Source: Rhizophlyctis rosea
Taxonomy: Eukaryota > Chytridiomycota > Chytridiomycetes > Rhizophlyctidales > Rhizophlyctidaceae
Length of the DNA stretch: 64,000 nt
Direction of reading: 5' to 3'
Assembly: GCA_027596075.1 (NCBI GenBank)
Contig: JADGJC010000008.1
Coordinates: 69,170-133,169, forward strand
Shown: piece after piece, positions 37,016 to 48,706 of the stretch
How the letters are laid out: every line of letters starts with the position of its first letter
How positions within the stretch are numbered: position 1 is the stretch's first letter
Made by a program: the position numbers and the translations under genes
Notes under the pieces: generated by a model
Told to the model about the DNA's origin: nothing
The model's database searches: none
What the model saw: only the letters and a program-made list of their open reading frames with translations

Positions 37016-39249
37016 TCAACGGCGATGCCCACCATACCGGGCTTCCCTATGCTCCCAAGTTTCCATCCCATACGGACCATAATTATGCTCCCTGCTTGAT
37101 CGATGCCCATTCACCCCATTGACGTGATCCATCTTTTCATCCCTGTGCCTACTCCTAGACCTTCTCCTCTTTTGCTCCTTCTCCTCATGCCTCTCCGATC
37201 CCTTTTCACGATGACGATGCCGACTGCTGCTGCTCCTTTTATGACTTTTCTCGTGTTTGTGCTTCCGCTTGTGGCTGCTTCTGTCTTTCTCCGGACTTTT
37301 GACGGTTGTAGATTCCTGCCCCTCAGTCGCGGGTTGCACATTGGTGGCGTCGGGTGGGGGTGCGGGTGCGGGTGAGGGGTCTCGTTGACGAGTGAACACG
37401 GGTGTACGGTCGCCGTCACGGGTGAAGACTGGAGTTTGATCACCATCATCGTGGGATAAGGGCTCTGGCCTTTCCGCATCCCAACCAAAATCCAGAGACT
37501 TCATCTCCTTCAAAGTCTTCCCTTTATCTTCGTCACGTCGCTCCCGCTCCCGTCGTGGTTCCCGCTCATGCTCCCTACGATACTCACGTTCCTTCCCAGT
37601 CCTCGCACCTGTCCGCACATACTCAGCAACGCGAGGATCCCTATCTACACTTCCACGCCGTCGAGCGGGTGAACGGGACTTGCTTCTGGACCTGGATCTC
37701 CTTCTCCGCGGTGATCGCGACCGGCGAGGTGACCTGGACCGCGAGAATGACCTTGATCGAGATCTCCCACGCACCCCGTTGCGGCGACTTCGACGTGGAG
37801 GAGGCCGACGATCGCGCCGCATCATGATGTGTTTGTTCTTCTCCTCAATGGCCTTCGCAGCAGCCAGAGCAAGAGCAGCAGCGTCTTTCATTTCACTTGG
37901 ACGTTCCTGAGCTTGTGTTTTACGTTTTGGAAGGTCGTCAAAATCGTCGTATCCATCTTGCGAAGCAGGTGTCGGCAGACGCCCTCCCGATTGTTGCTGA
38001 ATTAAAAGATGGGGAGTTAGGCTGAGAAGTGAGGACATATCTGCAAAACATAAGGATGTACCTCCGCTTGCGGCGCTTTTGAATCCTCCTTCCTGACAAT
38101 ATCGGAGTTCGAGGTGATATTATCTGTGATTAAGAGATTTGCATGAGGACCGCATTATGAAAGGCAACTGGTACGCAAACAAACCAATCTTCAAATTCAT
38201 CAAAAATGCGAACCTTTCACGCTCTCCTTGGCCGAATTTGAGACTGTCAACCCGGTACCGTTAGCGAGCACGCCTGCGTCCTGAAAGAGGAATGAGTCCC
38301 AGTAACTATGGTTGTATTCAAGCAATACCAACCTTCCCCAACGAAGTGTTTTCTTTCTCTTCCTGCACAATGCCCTTGGTTCTCACCTTCTTGACGATAC
38401 CATCCCTTTCTGGCAATGCCACTTCCGCGGAACGCTTTTTGTCCTCCCCAACCATCGATGAAGGTTCTTCAGTCAACTCCAACGCATTGGCGAGCTTGGT
38501 TGGCGGTGCCGTGGACGAACTCGGTGAAGTCCCAGGCAGTTCGGACGTTCGACTTGCCGCCTTTGCCAGCGGCACACTACCGGTTCGAGCCCTCGTTGCC
38601 GTTGGTCGTTTGCGCATGCTGGTAAATTTTTGAGCTTCTTTTTTTTTCTCCTCTTCGGGTTGACTTTGTTCACCTCCCCCCAGTTTCGAATCCTCAAATG
38701 GATTGCGAATCTTATCCGGAATCGCCGCAACTAGGATTTGATGATGAGCGGTGGAATATATCATCAAATAATAGAAAAGAACTTACTGGCAGAGTAAGCA
38801 GCCAGATATTGAGCATATGTTGCGGCATCCATCCCAGTTGCAGCCAAATAAGCATTCCCATCTTCATAACCTCCATATGAATATGCTAATGTAGACACAT
38901 CCGTTTCAGCGGTCAACGTGACGGGAGCTGCCGACAAGTAGCTTGTGTCAGCAACCGCGGATTGTGCATATGGATCTGCTGTTTGTTCTGACCACTGCTG
39001 CCATTCTGGATTTGCAGCATACGCTACGCAATGACATATAAAATCAGTCAAGTGATCATAGGATGCGCCTTGGCAAAAGTACATACCTGCAGGATCTATG
39101 ACCCCCTGCCCAGCTCCCTGTACCATTCCGGGAGGTGGAGGATCGCCAGCACCAACGGTTCCAGGCGCAGACGTTGCCTCGTATTCCCCTCCGTACTGAT
39201 AGCTTGCCCAATCACTGGCATAATATGCTCCAGTTCCACCGTCCCACAT
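37016..39249 (-). CDS. Nuclear RS-domain protein, function unknown
   Basis: Six exons on the minus strand: 39249–39087, 39023–38787, 38730–38333, 38280–38214, 38123–38062, 37996–37016; 635 aa in frame. The N-terminal ~130 residues are rich in Tyr, Ala and Gly (YYASDWASYQYGGEY, PEWQQWSEQTADPYAQ), like low-complexity RNA-binding-protein segments. Mid-protein is Lys/Glu/Ser-rich (MRKRPTATRARTGSVPLAKA). The last exon has an arginine–serine domain with many SRSRSxSR and RRSRSP repeats, then Glu/Arg runs and RHRHREKGSERH. Such RS regions bring proteins to nuclear speckles and spliceosomes and are SRPK/CLK targets. No RRM, zinc finger or WW domain is clear, so the exact splicing role is open. Confidence 0.8.
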
Positions 39250-40221
39250 TTTGTACAGGTCAAACGGAATACCGTCGGAAATCGATTATGTTCCACCGAA
39301 GATGACCGAACGGTCGACAGTGCGATTATACTGATGTAATGTGTCCAAAAATGACAATAACGGAATGCGATGGGCATATTGGTTAGTACATCTGACTCTG
39401 GCCAAACTGTAGCCAAGATTACTCACGAGCAACGGGATTGAACCATTGCACTACAGAAGTCAATTTCCATACGATCCATCTCCCCCAAAAGGTCCCGCGA
39501 GAACGATGTTGCCGGATATAAACAAGCATGAGAGACGGGGGCCCATAAATTAGAAGGACGATATACCTGAGTGTTGTACCAGACCGATATTGACGATGCT
39601 ATCTTCTCTCCGACACCTGGTCACACCGTTTGTTGTTAGATTCCTTCGCCTAATAGAAACCCACTCCAGCAAACCTACCAATGATAAGTGAACTGAGTAT
39701 TGATATTCGCACAATCGGTGGAGTTGGAATTGTTTGGAAAGCGTGGGAACGAGCGAACTTGATAAAGCCGAAAGTGTTATTGCTCCGCTTTCCAAGTTTT
39801 CCCCAATTTTCCAAGCAGTTAAAGCACGTGTCTACTACTGAAATCCCGTGATTTTATATACCATCCGGACCATCATGATGCTGGTCATGATGACCACTTT
39901 GAGTACCCTTGCCCAGCCCCTTCGCCATCTGTGACATCTGTGTCGTCTTCATTGATTTTTGACTTCGCATCTAACTCACCAAAGCGAACTTTCAGCTAAC
40001 AGTACACAACAGTCACACCGGTAGACCTGCTGACTCCTCTTGAATACCCGAAGGCAAAAGGACGCGTATCTTTTTGAGAGCCTGTGACGGTGCCGACGTG
40101 CCAAGTTGAAACTCCAAATTCTGCAACCCCTGTGAGTCACATAAATTTCGCAAATCCTGCCTCATATTTTGGTTTTTTTCAATTCTCCTTACGGTACTGA
40201 TAACTGACAAAAAACCGGTTC
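39250..40221. other. Divergent intergenic region, RS protein / SnoaL-like
   Basis: About 970 bases. A tRNA-like patch near 39370–39455 was tested and rejected. No ORF with coding character is seen. Confidence 0.5.
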
Positions 40222-40752
40222 ATGACGTTAGCGACCCCCTTCCGCCTTGTCATCATTTGGACCCCGATGGATAACTCGCTAACGAAGGGGAGGCCAGCAA
40301 GGGAAGCTTTGATCCTGGAAACGTGTCGATCCTTATGTGATGCATTTGCGTCCGAACTACCTCTGCCTGATCTGCTTGCTCATTTTGCGCCGGATGCAGT
40401 CCTCACCGAGCATGGCCCAATCTTCGTCAAGGGAGATGTACCATTCATCGACACATTTGAGGACGCAGCCACTTACTTTCGAACCGTCGCAAAGTATTTG
40501 GCGTATTCGGACATGCACTACTATGACTGGGCAATTGATGGAAACGCCGAAGTTGTGACTGTAAAGGGTAGAGGAACCTTCGTGTGGAATGCGAACGGGT
40601 GCCAGTGGAGGGAGGAGTTTGTCTATGTGTTAAGCGGATTTGACGAGCATGGTAGAATCGGGAGATACGAAGTGTGGGCAGATCCCCTTTCTGCATACCT
40701 AGCAAGCAAAGGCATTCTGCCGCCAACAGAAGTATCTTTTGGAAATATGTAA
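40222..40752 (+). CDS. SnoaL/NTF2-like fold protein
   Basis: A single exon of 176 aa. A second in-frame ATG at 40267 (MDNSLTKGRPAREA) may be the real start, since the first 15 residues add nothing recognisable. The body has the cone-shaped alpha+beta NTF2 pattern: an N-terminal helix (LCDAFASELPLPDLLAHFAP), DAVLTEHGP, a helix (DTFEDAATYFRTVAKYLA) and a curved sheet (VVTVKGRGTFVWNANG, WREEFVYVLSGFDEHGRI, RYEVWADPLSAYLASKG). Family members are polyketide cyclases, ketosteroid isomerases or small ligand binders; the catalytic pair cannot be assigned. No signal peptide is seen, so it is probably cytosolic. Confidence 0.8.
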   Translation: MTLATPFRLVIIWTPMDNSLTKGRPAREALILETCRSLCDAFASELPLPDLLAHFAPDAVLTEHGPIFVKGDVPFIDTFEDAATYFRTVAKYLAYSDMHYYDWAIDGNAEVVTVKGRGTFVWNANGCQWREEFVYVLSGFDEHGRIGRYEVWADPLSAYLASKGILPPTEVSFGNM

Positions 40753-42553
40753 GGCACTCAATGTAACGTGTAGCCTGCACCTAACATGATATGAGCAGTT
40801 CACAATCATTTGGTGGACGAAATTTACGGTGCACATGAGAACGAAGACAGAGATATGTAAATGTTTCTGCGATCTCATCATCAAGTACAAAGCTTTGTGA
40901 ATGATTGCCCCCACCCCACGTAATGAAGCTTATGACTGCGACTGGTTTTGTGGAAGCACTGTGACTGTCATAATGAGGGCTCTACAAGTTTGAAAACCAT
41001 TTGGTTGTGACTCATCTGTCACAATAGCCAGCGCGTCATTCTGGGAAACCTAGGGGCATTCGCCCTGTGACCAACTGAGAAGGTCATGCCAGTATTTGCC
41101 AACACCTTACACATGTCAGAATTCTCGACACCGAGCAGTGGAGCGACAGCATGCAAACAAATTACGATGAGCCCAATACATCACGGAGCACTTCAAGTTG
41201 CTGGCTGGAGTGCAGTGGTCAGGTGCCAGTGGGCTTTACCTTTGCCATTGACTCTGACCGAAAGTAAAAGACCAAGGGCTTGAGCATTGCCTTTCACCAC
41301 ACCCTTCACCCATCGTTCCATCCAAACTCCTTTTCGTCAGTTGATTCAGCATGGCATCAGGGATCGGTCATAATAAACCGGTGCAAAAAAGTGAACGTTA
41401 ATCATGATGATTACAAGACAGATTGTTCTGTCCAAGCGAGGGAGGGAGGCTGACCGTCGGTCGGGTGACCGAGTTTGTGAAGTCAGGTATGCTGCTTGAT
41501 TGAACGTTTCGCCAAAGGCGAGGCAGTTTTCCGGCGATTCATGCGGGTCTCTTCCCAAGTTGCCCACATTCTGGGTGGTACTTTTGACATCAGTCTAGGT
41601 CTACACAAGTGTCTGGCGACAGAACGATGGTCCTGTATGTATTCACTGATTATCGCTGCGAGTTTACCACATTCACAATATGTAAGTTGCTCAATGAAAC
41701 ACAATATCTTGAAGTGCAAAGAAGAAGTTTGGGACTTGGGAGCAATGAGGATTGAACTTTTCCGAATTTGGGTTCATGGTCATAGACTTATGGGCAAAAG
41801 GGCATACCCACACACAAGCGGGCTGCGGTCAAGTTGTCGTCCATTCTTTTATGGATGGAAGCGCGGCTCCTTTCCAGGCACAGGTTGCCGACTGGCTGCA
41901 TCCCGAGTATCCTGCGAGGCAAATGTCAGCCTGTTGGCGGCTTTGGAGTGAGTGGCTTGCAAGCCGGCTTTTCATTAAAGTTTCGTTTACAATCATGGGT
42001 TACACAAAACGGATGCGTGAGTTCAAAGAAGGGCAAGACACCCCATAAAAGACTTGAGTGGGGGCCAACCTTATTCGCGTTTGGCTCACTGACTTCGGCT
42101 CGTGAGTTGTTGTGGCCAAACATGCTTCTTGGCCAACTCGGCTTTTCGGGCCTCCGTGTCCTTTGCCCCTCCCTCCTCAATGGCAGTGGCCCCAACGCCC
42201 CTGAACTTTCAAGTGGTGCTGATAAGTCTCCTTCTGATGGCCCAAATGTAGGCTTGACCCAAGAGCAGCCATATCAAGCTTGCCTGGCCTTCGTAACGCT
42301 GGTTTCCCTCTCCTCCTCGTCCTCTCGTAAATTCTCTTCTACCGCCAGTGCCACATCACATACACTCGTTACAAGTGGGAATAGAGGAAGCAAAGCGGGC
42401 GATCAAACCCTGCTTCTTCGAGCACATAGACATCATAGACATAGACTACATTTGGAAGGTGGGGTTGCGGTAAACGTGTCTCCTCTCCAGCGCACTACAA
42501 AGCTTCAGAATCTCATAGAGAACCTCGTCCGTGCCCTCATCCAGAACACCACC
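40753..42553. other. 1.8-kb intergenic region, longest gap in window
   Basis: Several open frames exist (for example 41496–41951). One continues from 41834 into the CAP gene, but its upstream part lacks coding character. The last ~250 bases contain a C/T-rich leader (CTCTCCTCCTCGTCCTCTCG) typical of a secreted-protein promoter. No RNA gene or mobile element is recognised. Confidence 0.5.
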
Positions 42554-43580
42554 ATGGTAAAAGTTGCTTTCCTCACCGCCATCTTGGCTGCGCTTGGTGC
42601 AACTGTTCAGGCAGCCGCCGTCCCTGTCAGCAACCTTGTTGAACGGTCGTCGTACACCGAACATCCTGCCACCAGCAATATCGTCGTGAAGAAGGTCGTT
42701 GTGGTCAGGGTTGTGAAGAAGCCCACCACCAAGAAGGTCGTTGTTGTCAAGAAGCCTGCAAGCTCCGGTTCCGTCAAGAAGGTTGTCGTCGTTGTGAAAA
42801 AGCCCACTAGCTCCGGCACCAAGACAACCTATGTGGTGAAGAAGCCTACCACCACCACCACCAAGAAGGCCGCCACAACCACATACGTCAAAAACACCAG
42901 CACGAAGAACTACTTCGGCACCACCTATGCTCCCTCCGAACACTGGAAGCAGGTCGTTGTCAGTGAGCACAATGGCATCCGCGCACGCGTCGGCTACGGC
43001 TTGAAGCCCCTTGTCTGGGACCAATATTGGGGCAAGGCCGCTTGTGCCTGCGCACAGAAGAACGCTGACGGCAACACCGTCGAACATTGCGCTGCTGGCG
43101 AGAACTTGTGGTTCACCACCAACCGCAAGTTGACTGATGACCAGATTGTCAAATACGCAATGGACGATTTCGAGGAGGAGAAGAGCCGTGAGTATCAAGG
43201 AGCTTGACATGCAAATGGATGGGCGCAGTCAACAATCATTAACACTCTTCCCTTTCACAACAGTCTACAGCCCTGGCGAGCCTATCTCCGTTTCCAAAGG
43301 TTATGGCCACTTCACGCAGGTACTGACACGTTTGATGACCAGATCTTCAGCGTATCGATAGAAGTCTCATCTGGAAATTGCTCACTTAACAGATCGCCTG
43401 GGAGGATACCAGACGTGTCGGTTGTTGCATTCGTTACGGCAAACGTGGAGTTTGCATGTCATGCCGTTATGACCCTGTGTAAGTTGCCCTTATCTGCAGT
43501 TTCATCTCAAATGACGACTGATCATTCATATTCTCTGCACCAGCGGCAACTACAAGGGGGACGAGGCCTACGGCAAATAG
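42554..43580 (+). CDS. Secreted CAP/SCP (PR-1-like) protein with VVVKK repeats
   Basis: Four exons: 42554–43187, 43264–43319, 43393–43478, 43544–43580; 270 aa. A signal peptide (VKVAFLTAILAALGATVQAA) is followed by a striking region with repeated VVVKKP(T/A)SSG units (residues ~45–110). The CAP domain then runs from about residue 130. Landmarks are VVVSEHNGIRARVG, LVWDQYWGKAACACA, AGENLWF, YGHFTQIAWEDTRRVGCC and CRYDPVGNYKGDEAYGK; the histidines and glutamates of the CAP cavity (SEHN, GHFTQ) are kept. Yeast Pry proteins of this family bind and export sterols and fatty acids; this function is inferred by family. The lysine-rich repeat may bind wall polyanions. Confidence 0.93.
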
Positions 43581-44175
43581 AAGCATGCCATCCTACTACG
43601 TATCTGTTTCGTCAATAATCATTGTTCTGTTTGCCAAATTGATAAACTGTCCTCATGTTTAAACGTTCGACGAAATATGGTTGCTTAACCTTTGATGGAG
43701 CTGTTAGATTAGGAAGTTATAAGCGTGAATGGGCAAGTCTGGATAGAAACGTTACGAAGTAAGGACTGAATAGCATGATAGGAAAGGGATTTGTATGTTG
43801 TCGAATTTGTGTATGTAGTTCAACAAGTTGTAATTTGCTCTGTCGGCGATACGTAAAGAGGGAGCAGCTGGTCTGTTTCTACATTTATCACTCTTGCAGC
43901 GGGTTTCCAAACTGGAACACCGGGAGTTCAATGGTATCCCACACTTGGGTGCCCCAACTGTCGACCTTGCTGACCAAGAAGACCAGGGGTTTTTCGATCG
44001 ACGATCAACCCCTGTTCAGCACTCAAAAATCCCAATGCGAGTGATCTATGTGATTTGCTTTAGTTTTGCTCGTTACGAGCTCTTTCCCCTCTCTTGCAAA
44101 AACCCATCATCACAAAGAGTTCCAGTCGTCGACACCGATTGGCTTACCAAAATCGACTTTAATAGCAGCGACACC
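43581..44175. other. Intergenic stretch
   Basis: 595 bases. The frame of the following small ORF stays open upstream to 43894, but no better start is seen. Nothing else. Confidence 0.5.
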
Positions 44176-44439
44176 ATGAACCAACCCATCCACTCTTCAG
44201 CCCAAGACAACTATCTCCGTCAGGCAGCAGAGCAGATCGCGTCCCGCACTCCCTCGGAAAGAGCGCGCTTTCAGGAGGGACAAGACCACGACCAACCTGA
44301 TCCTGTTAAACCAGCATTGTTTGCTGTTGCTGGGGGAGGAACAACACCAGAGTTGGAGATGAGGGAGATGGAAAGGAAGGAAACGGAGAATAGATTGCAT
44401 CCTGTGCAGTTGCAGGATGCAGTGGGTACGGGTCTTTGA
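44176..44439 (+). CDS. Small hydrophilic protein, hypothetical
   Basis: An ATG at 44176 opens 87 codons rich in Gln, Glu and Arg (NYLRQAAEQIASRTPSERAR, then a Gly-rich GGGTTPELEMREMERKE). An amphipathic helix at residues ~12–32 and an acidic–basic C-terminal helix are predicted by eye. I recognise no family. The composition looks more like protein than the flanking frames do, which is the only support beyond the open frame. Confidence 0.45.
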   Translation: MNQPIHSSAQDNYLRQAAEQIASRTPSERARFQEGQDHDQPDPVKPALFAVAGGGTTPELEMREMERKETENRLHPVQLQDAVGTGL

Positions 44440-45617
44440 TGCTTTTGTCAACCCTTGATTCTCGAAGTGTGAGGGATTTGGTACACTCTTGTATGTAAAT
44501 GAATGTTACATGAAGAGTATGGTTTATCATGCTGGGTGGAGCTTCGATCCTGAGCATTCTCGGCTGTTGCACGATGTCCAGCCATCCAACCCTCGCTTGT
44601 AGCAGCGCGAACAGCTGCGGCTGCAGCAGCTACAGCGAAAAAGCCTTCAATCGGGTCATTTTCAGTAAGACCGAGGTTGTTGCGCAACAGGCATTCTGTT
44701 GCACCTGGCGACATTTCACCGACACCAGTCCCCAGCCTTCTGCATCTTTCGAAGAGATGCCTGGACTTCACAGAGCATTACCGACCTCGTGATTCCAGCG
44801 TTCCACCATCCACCGAGAATCGAGCGACACATGAATCTGCAACGACGAGCTATTTTTCGTTATGATATGTATGGAGCAGTCGGCGTCGTTCGAGCATCCG
44901 CCGAAGCGTTCTGAACAACTTCTTTTTGCGCCTTTAGGTATTCTGGGACACATCCATCCAGAGGATGGCTGGCAATACTCCCACTATGAACAATGGGGTA
45001 CTGTGGCTGTGACCGAGCTTTTTTTGATCAAAGAGGGCAAGAGGGCTCCCGAACCGACCGCGAATTTATAGAAATTCGGGGATGGCTGAGCTGGATAAGC
45101 CCGTGTTATGCTCAGCATCCCGTCGAACCCCGTCCCGACCCTGCTCCCAACCATTTCCAATTCCTTGCTGGCACACTGACCAAGATGTTTGGTGAATCTC
45201 CTCCTGCTGTTTACTGTCCTCTTACCGTGGCAACGAGCCTCTCTGTCCTGCTTGGGACATACCGCGCTTCAACGAATGGAGCTGATATGACCCACAGATC
45301 ACCGCGAGTGAAAGGACATATCTGAATGCACTTGTTGTTTGAGGATGCCCGGGTGGTTCACACGCTTTTTTATAATCTGTACACGTTTTGTGGCATCTCA
45401 TGATTAACAATGTTTTTAGTATATGCACAAATGTTTGGTATCTCAATAGGACAACTGAAAGTTCGATACAGCTCTTAGCAAACATGTGCCTGATAGTATT
45501 GAAATCACTTCGCTTGATGCCTTACTTCACACTTCCGTTGACCAAGGCTCTTCATGCCTTATATGAGACTTCTATATACAAAGATGAAGCAAAGCACATC
45601 AAAAAGCTGAGATATGT
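44440..45617. other. 1.2-kb region of uncertain content
   Basis: Minus-strand frame 44448–44771 reads MSPGATECLLRNNLGLTEND … GFFAVAAAAAAVRAATSE, which has a protein-like look, but no partner exon was found. The plus-strand frame 44993–45325 is likewise unsupported. No RNA gene is recognised. Confidence 0.35.
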
Positions 45618-46421
45618 CTATGCACTATTCGTCCCAACCTGTGCGGCATTCCGTTGGAACTGCCACAAAGCCGCCCGCATGACGATGTAGGAATACATCG
45701 TATGTAACCACATGCGCTTCTCTACCCTCCCTACATCCTCGGTACTTCCCGCCACTGCCGCAGCTGATCCAAACCAAACATCCAGCCTCCCTGGTCCATC
45801 TGTGGAAGCTTTTGGCGAATCGCCATCTCCACTATCAACCCGCATCCACGATGCCCCTTTCATCTTGATTTCCCTGCCCAACAGAATAACCCCAAGGGAC
45901 CATCCCAGCAGTACCTCATCGTCCGTTCTCCCTTCTACCGTCCAAGCCCCCACACGGTCCCCGACTTCGAAATTGAGCTTTGACACCTCCGAGTTGGGTT
46001 CAAACGCTGCTGGCGAGATGTATGGGAGCAAACGGCGTTCCAGAGTCAGGATGGGGGAGTTGAAGAAGGAGCGTGCAAAGTCGGTCACAGGTCTGCGAGT
46101 GTGTGATGTTGTTGGGGAAGCGGAGTTGGTGGTCTTTGATGGAGGGGGAGATGGAACAACGGACGAGGTCCCATATGGATTGAGGATAGACGATCGGAAC
46201 GAGTCTTTGCCAACTATCGTGTAAGAGGGTTCTACTGTATAAGCATGCAGTAAAGATGTCTTGTCAACTGCAACTGGGTGTATGTCTTGAGAGCACCAAC
46301 GGTAGCAAAGGTAGAAAAAACTTGCACCTGTTACTGTGGTTAGGGCTAGTGCGGATTTGGTAGAGATCGACATAGTTCGAGGTGGTTGTGGTCGCTTCTG
46401 TTGATAAATGAAAATGCTCAA
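45618..46421 (-). CDS. N-terminally anchored hypothetical protein
   Basis: A single exon of 267 aa; the in-frame ATG at 46373 (MSISTKSALALTTVTG) is an equally good start. It begins with a single hydrophobic helix (ALALTTVTGASFFYLCYRW) flanked by positive charge, a signal anchor. The body has a strand-rich core: FEVGDRVGAWTVEGRTDDEV, LLGWSLGVILLGREI, ASWMRVDSG, RLDVWFGSAAAVAG. It ends with a helix (MWLHTMYSYIVMRAALWQF). That order resembles uncharacterised SRPBCC/DUF2867-like proteins that bind hydrophobic ligands, but I cannot confirm the family. Confidence 0.7.
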   Translation of the reverse strand: MSIFIYQQKRPQPPRTMSISTKSALALTTVTGASFFYLCYRWCSQDIHPVAVDKTSLLHAYTVEPSYTIVGKDSFRSSILNPYGTSSVVPSPPPSKTTNSASPTTSHTRRPVTDFARSFFNSPILTLERRLLPYISPAAFEPNSEVSKLNFEVGDRVGAWTVEGRTDDEVLLGWSLGVILLGREIKMKGASWMRVDSGDGDSPKASTDGPGRLDVWFGSAAAVAGSTEDVGRVEKRMWLHTMYSYIVMRAALWQFQRNAAQVGTNSA

Positions 46422-46777
46422 TGAGGAATGAGTTCAATACCAGCATGAGGGTGAGGAGCAACTTGAGGAGGACCAGGTGTTCACCACTTATGAACGGTTT
46501 GTGCCTTGGGGTTCGGAGGTCGTGTCGGAGTTCCGCGCCACGCGACACGCGTCACATTTTCGCTTTCGGAAAAGGGCGGGTGCCTTCTTTAGCTCTGAAC
46601 TTCTGAAATCATTTGGGAGTGGTCATGAACTACTTCAACATGAATCACTTCACTGGTTTCTTCGCAAGAGCATGCGGAAGATGATTCAGTAGAACTGCAT
46701 TGACATTAGAACCACCCGCCATGCTGCAACAAATCGCCGAACGAAACGGCGGGAGTTGCGGAGATATGCGGTAACAT
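46422..46777. other. Intergenic stretch between minus-strand genes
   Basis: 356 bases between the PIG3-like stop and the anchored protein start; short ORFs only. Confidence 0.55.
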
Positions 46778-48387
46778 TCAAGGAATGTTAACAACAATTT
46801 TGCCTGTAAGTTACAAAATAAGGCTTCGAAAGTCTGCAACATCATGCATCGGATGATGACGATCGTACCTATGCTGTCATTGCTTTCCATATGCCTTCGA
46901 AATCGATGTTAGTGTAGTCAACAAAGCGCGTTCACCAATTTCCACTTACTTATGCGCATCAACAATTTGATCCCAAGAATATTCACGATCCACAATAGGC
47001 TTCAGCGTGCCGTCCTCCAAGAAGGGTAATACATCCCTCACCACCGCGTTGCGCAAATCAATTTGATATTCCAAGGAACGAGAGCGCAACGTTGACCCTT
47101 CGATCTGCGATGCACTTTAGTACAAATTACGGCCTTGACTATCGACCGATATTCCACACGGTAAACAAACCTTCACCCTCTTCCGTAGGATGAGTCCGAT
47201 GCTCGCATCCTTGACACTGACACCTAAGAATAGTCTGTCCATATCCGTTCTCACAAACACACAGACTCCTTCCTGTAAGCTCACCTCCCATCAATGCTAG
47301 CATGACCATTCTTCCGTCCAACGCAAGGGATTGCAGATTGTCATTCCAATACGATCCTCCGATGAAATCAATGACAACATCTGCCCCTTTGTTGCCAGTA
47401 TATTCAGGTACCTTCTCAGCAAACTTCTCAGTCTTGTAGTTGATCCCGTGCGTGGCACCAAGAGAACGACAGAACTCGAGTTTTCGCTCATGTCCGGCTG
47501 TTACAATGATTGTTTTCCTATGGAACCAATCAGCACAAGAAGTTGACGCAGCTCATAGTAGGGACGTACGCTTTTGCCAGTTTTGCCAGTTGAATAGCGG
47601 CTGTGCCAACACCGCTTGCGCCGGCATGGATCAACACGTTATCACCTGCAAATGCGTGTTAACGTCGTTTTCCGAGGGCGATGTTGGAGACATGCCTTCT
47701 TTGATCTTCGTGATGAAGTGAAGAGCCTGATAAGCAGTGAACCACACTTCCGGAACTGCAGTAGCGTGTTGATAGCTCCAGGATTCCGGAATTGCCATGG
47801 CCATTCTTTCCGGAATGGTGACATACTGTTTGTAAATAAGGTTAGAATGTATGCATGTCATCAGGGCAATCGAGATGATAATCAACCTCTGCGTAAGCTC
47901 CACCGGAAATCAAACCGAAAACTCGATCCTTGACTTTGAATTCTTTCACTGTGTGTGCAGGGGCAGAAGTCAGTGGGGTTGTTGACCACGTTGACCAGAT
48001 AGCTTCATTTCGGATCTGACTGCTCACCACCACTTCCAACCTCGACTACATCTCCAGCAAACTCGACCCCTAATATGTCCTTCGGTACCCCATCCGGCAC
48101 TGGATATTGACCGTCCCGTTGCAAAATATCCATTCGATTGAGGGCGAAAGATCGGACCTAGATAGAACGCCGATTATATCCAATGCATTTTGAAGCGTTG
48201 GGAATGAAACATGGCGCATACCCGAACTAGAAGCTCATTGGCTTTTGGCGTCAGCTTGGGTACCTCCCCGATCTCCAAACCTTCAGCACTTCCTAAACTT
48301 TGTTCAGATTGGACAGATGCCAGAGCTGCTCAAAATGGACCATACCACACCTGGTCGTTTGACCAACACTGCGCGCATACTTGACAT
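46778..48387 (-). CDS. NADPH quinone oxidoreductase, PIG3/TP53I3 type
   Basis: Eleven exons on the minus strand: 48387–48351, 48292–48222, 48157–48028, 47948–47887, 47825–47696, 47645–47570, 47517–47285, 47223–47171, 47104–46950, 46894–46869, 46803–46778. They join to 332 aa. Landmarks: SFALNRMDILQRDGQYPVP, DILGVEFAGDV, KVKDRVFGLISGGAYAEYV, the nucleotide-binding IHAGASGVGTAAIQLAK, GADVVIDFIGGSYWNDN, and the C-terminus HMESNDSIGKIVV. The MDR-family enzyme lacks catalytic zinc ligands and reduces quinones with NADPH. This type generates or handles reactive oxygen. The intron 47695–47646 begins GCATGT, so it is GC–AG; it is the only in-frame solution. Divergent neighbour: DCAF4-like, 319 bases between ATGs. 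Confidence 0.94.
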
Positions 48388-48706
48388 TCTGCTGATTGAC
48401 TCCGTCGCTCCCTTGGCGATGTGAAGCAACTAACAAGAAGGTTTTGTGAATTCAAGATTAGATGGTAAGGCGTGGGAATGCTTTTGAAGGATTTGGGCTA
48501 TTTATAATGCGAGCAGCGTGATGGTGACGCGTCATTGCAGGACGCCAAACTGCCAAAGACGCGAAACACCTCCGAAAATGCCGGTGTCCAAGCCACAATG
48601 CTATCCACAAAATGATTGTTCTCTTACCTCTGCGAAAACCTCATACATTGACAACTGAAGAACTTAGATACTATGCTGCTCACCGCAGTACACGTTTAAC
48701 CACAAC
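48388..48706. promoter_or_regulatory. Divergent promoter region, PIG3-like / DCAF4-like
   Basis: 319 bases between the two start codons. A TATTTATAATG motif near 48501 lies ~110 bases upstream of the PIG3 start on the minus strand and could serve as its TATA. No gene is seen inside. Confidence 0.4.

Noticed and set aside
37103..37375. plus-strand frames over the RS protein
   Set aside because: Antisense shadows of the Arg/Ser codons.
39358..39455. tRNA-like patch: box-A-like TGGGCATATTGGTTAG and CATCTGACTC on plus, and GGTTCAATCCC on minus
   Set aside because: The box-A-like and box-B-like parts lie on opposite strands, and no strand gives paired acceptor, D, anticodon and T stems together.
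41834..42553. Upstream extension of the CAP open frame
   Set aside because: Lacks coding character; the ATG at 42554 opens a clear signal peptide.
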